From NCBI GenBank assembly GCA_014706295.1, contig JACSVZ010000028.1, positions 1,158,263 through 1,222,262 of the forward strand: 64,000 nt of DNA, given 5' to 3'. The DNA comes from Lycocorax pyrrhopterus obiensis. Taxonomy: Eukaryota > Chordata > Aves > Passeriformes > Paradisaeidae. Numbering within the stretch: the first letter of the stretch is position 1; each line of letters begins with the position of its first letter. Both the position numbers and the translations under genes were made by a program. Positions 47,571 through 58,600 of the stretch are shown here, piece by piece. A model generated the notes under the pieces. The model searched no databases. It saw only the letters and a list, made by a program, of their open reading frames with translations, and was not told the DNA's origin.

Positions 47571-49835
47571 GTGGTCACCCCAAAGCTCCCACGTGGTTGT
47601 CGAAGCCATAAATTGAATATTTGAGCTACAAAATTGCAACCCCTACAAACTTTTATATAGAAATTAAACAAAAAAGCGGAGGACGAGCAGAAAAAAATGT
47701 AACTGATCCTGATAGGATTTGGTTTTTTGGGACAAAATAAAATCGCAGCAAAAAATCTGCTTCAGACAGACAGGGAGCACAGGTGGAGCCCTAACTGAAA
47801 ATTAATTTCAATCAATATGGATTTCCTGAAAGAATTCACAGCATGAATACAGCAGTGCTTGTTAGAGGATTAGGTTTGTATATCTTCATATTTCCAATTC
47901 ATTAATTATGTTAATGATTTATCTAAACCCACTCAAATTAGACATCTCAGGCATTTTCCTGTAAATACTTGTTATTTTTAATATTAAAAATAATATTAAA
48001 TATTATTAATATTTAAAATTAAAAAGGGTTTATTGGGACTTGGGGTTTTTTCTGTTTAAGTGGTTTTGGTTTTGGTTTTTTTCAATTCCCAGTCAGGTTA
48101 TTAATTGGATTATAAAAGTATATGTAAAAATAACCTGAGATTAAACAACTTGAGACAAGCAGGGTTCTGTACAGGTTGATAGAAACCCAAGGATAGGAAT
48201 TTTTCCATGGCTCTTTCCTAAAGCTGAGGCTAAATGGGAAAGAATCCTCCAGAACAGGAGTTATTTTCATAAAAACACTTGGAGATGTGAATTTTGCAGT
48301 GTCAGAATTTCCAGGGAGGCCTTGGAATGCCTTCCCTCAAGGCAACAACATCCAAACAAAAATTTTCCTCATATTTTCCACATGGAGCCAAAGCCGAAAT
48401 AAAATCTGCTGACAGAAGGAAGGGGATGCAGGCTGGCTGAAGGATTAGTCTCATTTTAATTGAATATCCACAGATTTTATGGAATAATACAAAGCAAAAC
48501 TCGGGATACAGATGAACAGTCCGCTAGCACAAACCACCTAATTACAACCACTTCAGGAAACGACATTTCACACGTTTGTACAGCTGGGGTTGGGGTGGAA
48601 AGGAAAAAAAAAATAAAACCAAACCCTTGGGATTGGGGTTTATTGTCGTGGTGAGTCCTCAACTCCGCTTGACCAAAACATGCTGCGCTTCTGGCTGCCA
48701 GGAAGGAAGGAAATACAAAAGAGGAAAATGTGCTTTTTGTGTTTAGAGCCAGTTTTTGTCCCTTTCACCTGCTCCCAGGCCGATCTCAGCTCACTGCCAC
48801 CAGCCTTTTCCTGACTCCTGGGATTTTGGATCCCCAGACCTCTCAAATAGAGGATTTGTCGCCGTTAAAACCTTTCCTGCACGTCTGTGGGAAAAAAAAA
48901 GAGATGGAAAAATTGCCACGAGGGAAGCTCCAGATATCCACTCACGTTTACACAGCACTGTACAGAAAAAAATGGGATTAATTATTCCACTGGAATCTAC
49001 AGCAGCATCCCAGGGTTGATTCCTGTGCCTTCCTTGTGAGTCAGAATAAAAATTACTGGACAGTCCCAAATCTGGACGATTCTGTGTGGAAAAACCAGAA
49101 AAGCTGGAGCTGTCTGGAGCTGAGGAAGGCCTGGGATAAATCCTCAAAGAGAGGGGAAGGAAATTCCTGCTCTGGAATCAACTGTACAGGAAGAGATTGG
49201 ATTTTTCAGGCTGATGGGAATTGAAGTCCGGCCATTAAACACACAATGAGTAAAACCACCGGGATTTCTGTGGATATGGGCATAAAAGAACTTTTTCTGC
49301 AGCTAAAATGTGACTTCCCAGGGATTCACCAGGAAGAAAAACCTCAGGAAAGGTCAAAGCAGACCAGAAACTGCTCAGTATGATACAGGGAATTCAGAAA
49401 TCGAAATCCTGATCCTCCAGGGATGGTTTTCCGAGGCAGGACCAGGGCCTGGTGCCCGCTTGGGACACTGAGCAGTGCAGCAGTATTGCTAAAGGGATGA
49501 AGTTTATTTCATTTTATTCTTTAAACATATTTATATATTTATAATACTGGTCAGAGTTCTGCTGTAAATGCACTTTTACCAGCAGCAGTGCAGGTTTCTC
49601 CCCATCCAACTGAGATTTGTCACTCCACCTTTGGGACATTTTTTGGTGTTTCTGAACAAGAATTTGTAGCTTTTTGTTTTGCAATCAACACCTAAAACCA
49701 CTGGTTGAAATAAGTTAATGAGAATTAATTTTTTTTCTTTGCTGCTATAAAATGCACTTTTGACATTTATAATTTCTCCTCGACGGGGCTGCAGGTTCTT
49801 CTCTGTGTTGAAAAGACATAAAAACATTATCCAGG

Positions 49836-49862
49836 CATCCATCCATCCATCCATCCATCCAG
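49836..49862. repeat. (ATCC)n microsatellite
   Basis: About six CATC/ATCC units in tandem. Similar short arrays occur at about 60232-60252 and 63597-63611. Confidence 0.9.
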
Positions 49863-50834
49863 GAACATAAACTTTATACACTCATAAAACTCTGTGAAAA
49901 ATTAAAACCTCGTGCACACCACCTGGAGTGCTCCATCAGAAAGTGCACTTTTTGAAACAAACAAACAAAATAATAATAATAATAATTGGTTCCAAGAAGT
50001 TAAAAATTGACTTTTGTGTGGAAACAACTGCCCGCCTTCATCTCGTGAAGGGAACTTGGGGATCTGTCCTTTTCCCAGCTGAAATTCCCTTGCTCTGAAG
50101 GAATTACTTGCAAAAATGTGAAGTTTCGTTGTCAGATCTGCTCATTCTGTATTTTTTGTTTCTGGAGATGCAGACAGAGTGTTTCTGGAAAGGAATAAAA
50201 CAACCAAAAAGCACATTCTGGTGTGGAGACTGCTGAGGATCCAGAGCCCCCACGTGAAAGGTGATTGGGATTCCTTATCTCCCACGTCCATGTTTTCCAT
50301 GACAGCAGTGTTTTCCATGAGGTTGTGAACGTTTTCTGATGCACAGAAGCTTTCTGGAGTCGGCTTTTTGACCCATCATCCCATGTTTTATCCACTTTAT
50401 TTGTTATATAATTGCAAATTCCCTTGCAGCGTCCAGCTTGGGTCACGTTCTCGGCGGAAAGCTGATGGTTTTTCTCTAAATCCATAAAAACAATCTCCAA
50501 AGGAAAAAAAAGGAAAATCTACTTTCAGTATTCTCAGAGAATTCACAGACCGTGGGACCACGAGGAGCTCTGTGATTGTTTATAGTCAGAACTAAAATTG
50601 ATTTAATCAGCAAAGTCCTTCCTTCGCCTCTGAGGGCTGCTCAGTCCCTCTGGCAGCCTGAGAGTGAGGGATCCCCAGCTCTGCAACAGAAATTTGGGAA
50701 TTCCTGGCTGCTGCTTCTGTCTCCAGACACAGAGCTGGGAGCTCAGGATGGCGGGGAGGTGTCACCTGGAATAAATCTGATCTCCAGAAACACCTGGAGG
50801 GGCTGCTCTTCCCCTGAAGCACAGAATTCCTTGT

Positions 50835-50960
50835 AGAATCCCAGGATTGGGTTGGAAGGACCTTAAATCCCACCCAGTGCCACCCCTGCCAGGGGCAGGG
50901 ACCTTCCACAGTCCCAGGGTGCTCCAAGCCTCGTCCAGCCTGGCCTTGGAATATTTTGCC
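50835..50960 (-). mobile_element. CR1 LINE 3' fragment
   Basis: AGAATCCCAGGATTGGGTTG, then GGGGCAGGGACCTTCCACAG and TCCAGCCTGGCCTTGGAATA. Confidence 0.85.
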
Positions 50961-51387
50961 ATAATTTTGTCAATTATTGGGTTATGATGAGCTTGTTTGG
51001 CGGGGTTTTTTTAACACGCCAGTGAGGTGGAAAGTGGAATTTTTTTCCATCTTCAGCCTCTGGGCTGGTGCTGTGGGTGCAGTGCTCTGCTTTCCATGGA
51101 AAGGTGTAGGCAGGAAATCCACCCATGGCTGCAGCGTGTGAGGAGAACGCCTCAAACGAGAATGAAAGTTACAAAGTACATTTGGTGCTTCCTCGGAGCA
51201 TCCGGGGAAAGCGGGATCTCGTCCAGAGTGGTTTTATTCACCGGAAGGAAAAAGCAGCTTTGTGTGTCCAGAGGAGCTGTCTCCACCTTCAGGAAAAATC
51301 TTGCTTTGCCAGAATTCTCCTTGAAAGGGTGAAATAGGCAGGGAATTCTTCATCTGCAGGTGTCTGTGAGGGGTTTTACCTGGTCAT

Positions 51388-51555
51388 GGAATCCTGGAAT
51401 GGTTTGGAGGGACCTTAAAGCCCACCCAGTGCCACCCCTGCCATGGCAGGGACACCTCCCACTGTCCCAGGCTGCTCCAAGCCCCAATGTCCAGCCTGGC
51501 TTTGGACACTGCCAGGGATCCAGGGGCAGCCACAGCTGCTCTGGGCACCCTGAGG
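51388..51555 (-). mobile_element. CR1 LINE 3' fragment
   Basis: ATGGAATCCTGGAATGGTTT at the left edge, then GACACCTCCCACTGTCCCAG and the CAGCCACAGCTGCTCTGGGC block. Confidence 0.9.
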
Positions 51556-52685
51556 CCTTGCAAGCTGGCTCTGGTGAAATCAGGATTTTCCACAGAATTT
51601 TGGCCAGACAGTTGTTCCTGGATTTCTTTCTTCCCCTCCTTTGCTCACAGAATCCTCACGAGTCCGAGATCCGCGTTCCAGGAGTCAGTGTCACACCTGC
51701 ATCTCTCAGCTCCAGAACCCAGCCCTGCAGTCTCCACGGGGATATTCCAGGCAGGAATGCTGATGGATGAGGCCCTCATGAGGGAAACTTCCAGCACTTC
51801 AGCAGCTCGTAGGAGGTATCAGCAGCGAGTGATTGTCCAGTGCCGTGACATCGAGACGAAGACAAGGCGTGGAAAACTTCCCTGTCCGTAAGGCTCCTTC
51901 TAAACCCAGCCCCTTTGGGGTGTGTGCGTTGAGGAGAAGGTTCTGTGGAGGCTGCCATTCCACGAGGGGCTCCTTCAGAGTGCCTCACGCACTGGGATGG
52001 GACAAATCAGGAAAAAACCATGGGATTTCCTCACGGGAACGAGTTAACGAGGAACCAGCGATGGTGGAAGCGAGGCGGCCGCGGCTGGCAGTGCTGCCGA
52101 GGCCGTGGGCACTTGGTAACTCCAGGAAGAAACACACACTGGCTGAAAAAAGGAGGGAAAAGCTCTTTCTGTTGCCTGTAGTCGTTGCTTCCTGGGGTGG
52201 CAGCTTTTGGGATGTCCTGGAGGAACCTGGGGGAGCAGCTCAAAGCAAAAGGGCTCCGCGCTGGCCAGCAGCGAGTGAAGGGTTTGTAATTTAAACCAAA
52301 AATAAATTCTCTGTCTGGGCTGGGGATTCATGGACTGGAGGATGCTCTTGACTTACTACGAGGATACACAGTGAGTGTTTGTGCTGTGCCAATGCTCTCC
52401 ACAGACCATTCCCGAAACACACCGGAACCTGTCCCGAAAAGTGCTGTTCTTGCTTCGTTTTGTGGGGCTTTTTTGTTTCTTTGCTCTTCGTTCTTCTTTT
52501 TTTTAAAAAGGAAAATGTTTCCCGAAAGGTTAAAGGACTTTGCATCTTGGAGACAGAGGAGGCAGGCTCCGGGATTTGCAGGACTTGGAATAAGGTGGTG
52601 GCAAGGTCTTGTACCCAAAGGTCGTTGAGGTGGGTGACTGCCAGGCTGCTCGTTCTCCTACTCCGCTCATCCGCGCTGCTTCCAC

Positions 52686-55600
52686 TCAGGACATGCTGGG
52701 CAGGAACAGAGACACAGGAGTGATTTTCAGGAAGCCAACCGAGGTAAAAAAAATGTCATTATTGCCACTAGATCAACAAAAAGATGAGTGAATTTGGGTG
52801 AAATCGTTCACAAAAGTGTGTTGGGGACACAGACAGTGCCAGTCATGGCTTTCATGGGCAGAGGGGACAATGCCTGCTGGGTGACACCGGCCTGGGGGAT
52901 CCTGGGCCTAACCCAGGCTTGGCTTTCCTGTTCACGGATCACAAACGCCGTGGAATCTGTCACAGACACACAAAGAGCTCAAACCTGGTTTCCTGATCCT
53001 CTGCCGGGGGCACGGGCCTGCTGCGAAGAGAAGCGGCACAGAGTGAGGGAATCTCCACCACAGCCCAATCCCCCCTCTCTGCCCTGAGCTCCTGTTCATT
53101 TCTCGGAACAATCCAGCCTCAGCCTCTTTCCCTGCTGCCCCTCAGAGTCAGACAGAATAGGAAGAGAGGCTGTGACTCTGACCAGGGCCAAAACCAGGCC
53201 AGATTATCCTGGTGAAGGATTTTGTTTTCCAAACCCCTCCAGAATTTTCCTGTCCTACAGTTCCAGCCTTTATCAGCTCCTGAACACTCCGGGAATGTCC
53301 TGTTGGATCCCAGGGGTGCTACCAAGCCATGGGGTTGTTCTCACCCCCAAAGACTGTCCAAAGGAAGGATAAATAAAAGAGTCGTTACCTTTCCCTCTCA
53401 GCCATGTCTTGTTTCTCCTCTGCCCTGTAAACACAAATCCCATTGGAAATCCATCCCCCAGCGGGAAGGAGGGAGACTCCAGTGCCTTCCTGGGGTGATG
53501 GGTGGGCCTTGGAGAGGAGCCACTCTCCATCCCATCCCTCCCCAAATTAATCTTACCTTTCTTTTCTGGCCTTGATCCTCTCTTCTTCATATCTGCAACA
53601 GAGAGGAAACGTTCTTTGAGTGCTGCTCTTCACTTTTAGTCACACTTAGTGTTTGCTCTGAGGGGGACAGAAGCTCCAAGCTGCCGCAGTCTGAGGCTCT
53701 TCCTTGGATAAAACCAGGCTTGCCCCAGGCTCTGCCTTCCCAGTGCCTGGATTTTGACTCAACACCTTGTGGGATGTCCGTGCTGCCCCTCCCCAGTGCC
53801 CCAGGGTGCCGCTGACACTCACTGGAGGACGCAGTCTGGGATCTGCACGTGCTCCATGGGGATGAGTTGCTCCAGTTCCTCCAGGCTGTGGACATACTGG
53901 ATCTTATTGATAAACTTCACGCTGGCAGAGAGAGAGAGAGAGAGGGAAGCAGTGCCACCCCTGTGGCTCCTAAAAACACCTCTGGAGGTGTCACTGGAAG
54001 CATCAGAGAGATGCAGGACAAATGGCGGCTTTGCCTTGGTCACCCCCAGTTAAGGGTGAGCTTAAAATCTGATTTGTGAGATTAAACCCCAGGGAGCGGC
54101 TGGAGCTGTGCCAGGGGTTGGGATGGAGATCAGGGAAAGGTTCTTCCCCCAGATGGTGCTGGGCACTGCCCAGGCTCCCCAGGGAATGGTCCCAACCCTG
54201 CCAGAGCTCCAGGAGTGTTTGGACAGCGCTCCCAGGGATGCCCAGGGTGGGGTTGTTGGGGTGTCTGTGCAGGGCCAGGAGTTGCACTGGATGATCTCTG
54301 TGGGTCCCTTCCAGCTCAGGATATTTCAGGACTCTGTGATTCCAAACTTCCACTCCAAACCCTGCTGAGTTTGGGGCCGTTCTGCTCACCTGATGAAGGG
54401 TCTGGATATGGCCAGCACGGTCCGGATGAACCACGACGGGTGCACAATGATCAGGGCCTTGAGGTTCTTCCGCAGCCTGGGGAGAAGTCAAGGGACAGAG
54501 CGTCACGTTCCAAGGACATTTCCCGAACTGCCCTGTCCTGTGCTGGGCTCTAAGAGGTGTTTTTGGCTGCCCAGGCTCTGGTGTGCCCACACAAAATCCC
54601 TCAGGAAGCTCATCCAGGCTCAGCAGGCTGTGGGAGCGCTGCGCTGCTCTGCTCAGCTCTCTGGAAATGTCTTTATAAACAAATTGCTGACAAAATATTC
54701 CAAGGCCAGGTTGGACAGGGCTTGGAGCAACCTGGGATAGTGGAAGGTGTCCCTGCCCATGGCAGGGGGGTGGAATGAGAGGATTTTTGGGGTCCCTCCC
54801 AACCCAAACCGTTCTGGCACCGGGGTGATCTAAGGAATGTGGGATTGGGGCAGACTCATTCCTGTTGAAGAACAGGAATTGTGCATCTGATTTTCCTTTG
54901 AATTCTAGGATGGGAAAAGGGATGGATGAAGAGGCCCCACCACCAGCATTCTCACCTTCTGTCGATCATCTGGTAGCATTTCTTCAGCCAGCCCAGGCCT
55001 GGCATCCTCCTGCGGGGCGTGGCCCCGTTCAGGTACACGATCATGTAGTCCTCGGCCACCAGCAGCTCCAGGCTGCTGATCACATACCTGGCGGGGAGTG
55101 ACCAAAAGGGACCAAAGTCAGACTCAAAAAACATCCTTTAGAATTCTTCAAGTGCCTGTGTGTCACCCTGAAACACCTCCAGCCCCTTTCTTCACAGGTC
55201 TTGGAAGAGGTTTGGTCTCCCAGGGTGTCCCTCAGGGATCACCAGCTCTGATGGACACCCCAGCTCCATTTCCTGCCCAGCAGCAGCACCTCCCAGCTGG
55301 GGAGTGTCCCAGCCATGCTGCAGCCTGGATGTGAGTCCATCCCTGGCATAATTAACTGGAATGTTTGAATGGTTGGGCTGGTTGGGCTCGGAGCTGGGGC
55401 CGGTGTCCCACCAGCGACACTCGCTCCAGTCTGCAGCTGCACGCTGGCACTGCTGGGCTTGGATCCAGACCATTCCCAGCTGGGACTCCTGGTGCCATGA
55501 GCACAGGGAAGCTGTTGTATCGTTTCCCTCGTGCTCCTGTCCCTCCCAGAGCTCTCCAGGCACTCACAGGAAGAGGTTTTCCATGATGTAGTGATAATCG

Positions 55601-58600
55601 GCCAGGTTGCTGTCCGGGAGGTAGCAGGCAGCAAAGACAATGATGGCATTGAGACCTTCTCCGTAGTACCCTGGCAAAGAAACACAGGGGACACTTTCCA
55701 GGGAAAGGTGTCAGAGCTGAGGGGAAAACAGCAGCGAAATTTGGTCCTGGGCTGGTTTTTGTGTCTCTGCTCAGCTCCAGGTGAGCGTTTGGCCCTCTTC
55801 AGACCTTCTTTGCTATGAGATTTCCCCCTGCTTTTGGCTGTAATGCGGATTTGGGGTTCGGGGAGGAATTTGGGGGTTTCAAAGCTGGGTTGTTCCTTGG
55901 CTTTGCTTGGATTTTGGAAATAGCTCTGACTGTGGATGTGTGGGCCCTGGAGCAGCTCAGGGACTGGTGTAGTCCCTCCAGATGTTAATTCAAGCCTCAC
56001 TACAATCACTAAATATTTTTAGCAGTTTTGTCCTTCTCTGCCACGCAGAGGCACCAAACAGACTGATTTTTTCCCCCTAAACAGATTTTTCCCCTAAAAA
56101 CCATCCTCGGCACCCCCTCCAGCCTGACACAGAGGGACCCAAAGCAGTGCAGGGAGCCAGGCTGTGGCCTGCCCGCGCTCACCTCCGTGTGTCACCACTC
56201 TCATGTAGGGTTTGATCATCTGGAGGTCGATCCGGTGCTCCTGCTCCCCGATGATGACGGTTCTCCAGAGCCGGCCGTTGGTGGCACTGCCGTCCTCCGT
56301 GCCCCCGTCCCCAAACAGGTCTGCGCTGTCCCCGGGCATGTTCTTGGCTGTGGCCACGGGGGTGTCGTCTGGGAAAGGGACAAACAGTTCTGCCTTGAAG
56401 GGAATGTGGGAAGAGCTTTGGTAACCCCGGGGATGATGCTCTGACCACGTTTCACCTCCAGCCTTGATCTGTGCAAATTTGTGGGTTTTAGTCTTGCTCC
56501 ATTGCCCAAATATGATAGAAATAACCTTAAAATCTCCCTCTGCTTATCAATCCTCAGCTGCTGGTGGCGAATTGTGTCAAAAATCTTTAAAATGAGGCTA
56601 AAAACCACCACAACCCCTGCAAACATTCGCCCAGAACCAGCCTTTTACCTTCCCATTCCAGTTCGTTCCCATTCCCCAGGAATTCGAGGGAATCCGTCTC
56701 ATCAGGAGTTTCGATATCATCCACGTTAATGTCCAGGTCATCTGGTGTGTCCAGGAAGTCGTCAGAGAGGATGGAGCCCTCACTCTGGTCCAGGGAAATG
56801 TTGATTTCAGGTGCAACAAGTGTCTTCCGCTTCCGATGTGCCCCGTTAAAGTTTAGAGTGTTGGGGGGAGCTGGAGTTAAAAGGAAAACAACTGACAGGG
56901 CGTCCTGGGCCTGGATCCGTAGTGCAAGACATCGTCCTGGGTATTCCACGATGGAATATGGATATGGAGCACTCAGGGTGTTGGATCAGGGCTGGAAGGC
57001 AGTGGGATGGAAGTGCCCACACTCCTGAGATCCCAGTTTCCTCCCCCAGCTTCTTGGGAAAGATGAACAAATCCCAATCCCTGATGGTTTCCTCTCCCAA
57101 ATGAGAATTTTTTTGGTGGAGAATCCAAGGCTTTCTCCCTGTCTGCAAGCTGCCGTCCCCTTGGCCTCAGTTTCCTTTGGGCTCTGGGGAAGGCAGGTTG
57201 TTACTTACAGGACGTGGTCTCGTCTTCCGTGGGGCTGCCCAGCGACTCCATCCCTGTCTCTTCTGGGAGAGGTCTGCAGGACACGAGGGAAAACCACAGG
57301 AGAGAGCAGGGGATGTTTAGGAGAAAGTCCTTCCAAGAGAATGGAGACAGCAGGGAAAAAACGCAACCCCACGTGTGCTCTGCCCTGTCCCTTTTCCCAG
57401 CGAGCTCATCCTGAGGGATTCCCTCAGGGAATTTGCCCAGGAGCAGCCCAGGATCTGTGCTTCCCTCCTGAAGTGCTGTGCAATCCCCCCTAACCTCCAA
57501 ACTATCCCTGCATTTAGCCAGGGGATGAAAAATCCAGCCAGGGAACAAATCCTGACCCCAGACGACCTTGGCAACATTCCCTTTCTCCATATTATCCACG
57601 TTTTTCCTTCGCAGGAATTCTGAGGGGCAGTGCCAGGCTCTGGGGCTCCTCACTAGGGCACCAGGGAACCCCCTCTGTGCTCGGTGCTCTGTCCCTGTTC
57701 CCTGGCAGTGCTCTGGGATGGCCACAATCCACAGGGAGGGATGCTTTGATCTCAATCCATCACAACTTTACCCAAAGGCCTGCCACAGCCACCTTTCCTG
57801 GGAAGCAGCTGCTCCTTGGTGCTGACTCTGCTTGAGGGCAGGACCAAACCCCACGTGTGACCCTGAATTGTCACCTCAGCCCTCACTGGGTGACTCCCAG
57901 CCCCTGGTGAGGTTTGGGATCAGATTCATTCCATGCTAAAATCCAGGCATCAGCACTCCAACCCCTTTTGTGGAGCCAGAGGCCAACCCACCACTCCTTT
58001 CCTGGGATTTGCAGACTCTTGTGCTCAGCTCCTGCACCCTCCTGGTTCAAATCACGGCCCTTCCAGCTGGAGGCATCAATGGATTTAAAGGTTTTCCTTG
58101 CTCAAATCAATCCACAGGGCGTGGCTGTCACCCTTTGGAAGCTGCTGGAGCTGCTCCTGACCCACACTGGGGTGGGTGAAGTGGGAATCTGGCTCTGGAC
58201 TGCGGCGAGGAGCCTTTGCTGTGGCTGAGCCTCGCTCTCCACTGCCCACCCTGGGCATTCCAGGATGCTTTTCCCCTTAACTGGAGCTGGGATTCGTCCT
58301 GTCCCCTGGAATTGTCTGGGTTTGACACTTCCTGCCCAAACCCCACCAACTCCACAAGTTCACGTTGTCAAATCTCTGTTTAGGACACCTCCTTCCTGGC
58401 AGCTCCCCCTCCCCAGGGAAGAGCTCATTCCTCCGGCTGTGGAATCCTGCTGCTGGGACAGCCCCGGGATGGAACAGGGAGAAATCCGGGAGCTGGAAGG
58501 ATGAGGATGGGCCTGTGCGGAGGTCGCTGTCCAGCAGCCTGATGGGCCAGCGACACAGGAAGGGAGGTGACAACGGGGACAGGATCCAGCCCTGCTCCTC

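Larger units (their letters stand above)
42710..49490. other. Gene-poor spacer between NMRK2 promoter and ATCAY 3' end
   Basis: No protein-like ORF or RNA gene found. It contains two CR1 fragments (46.49 and 47.44 kb) and scattered A/T homopolymers. A 10-bp-arm inverted repeat lies at 42764-42787. This is a likely place for regulatory DNA, but nothing is assigned. Confidence 0.6.
49500..52685 (-). other. ATCAY: Probable ATCAY 3'UTR and flanking sequence
   Basis: The stop at 52686-52688 is followed on minus by about 3.2 kb without another gene. Candidate AATAAA signals on minus lie at plus 50397-50402 and 49503-49508, with more T-rich sequence beyond. Human ATCAY has a long 3'UTR (recalled), so the distal site is plausible. 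Two CR1 fragments are embedded. The end point is uncertain. Confidence 0.45.
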
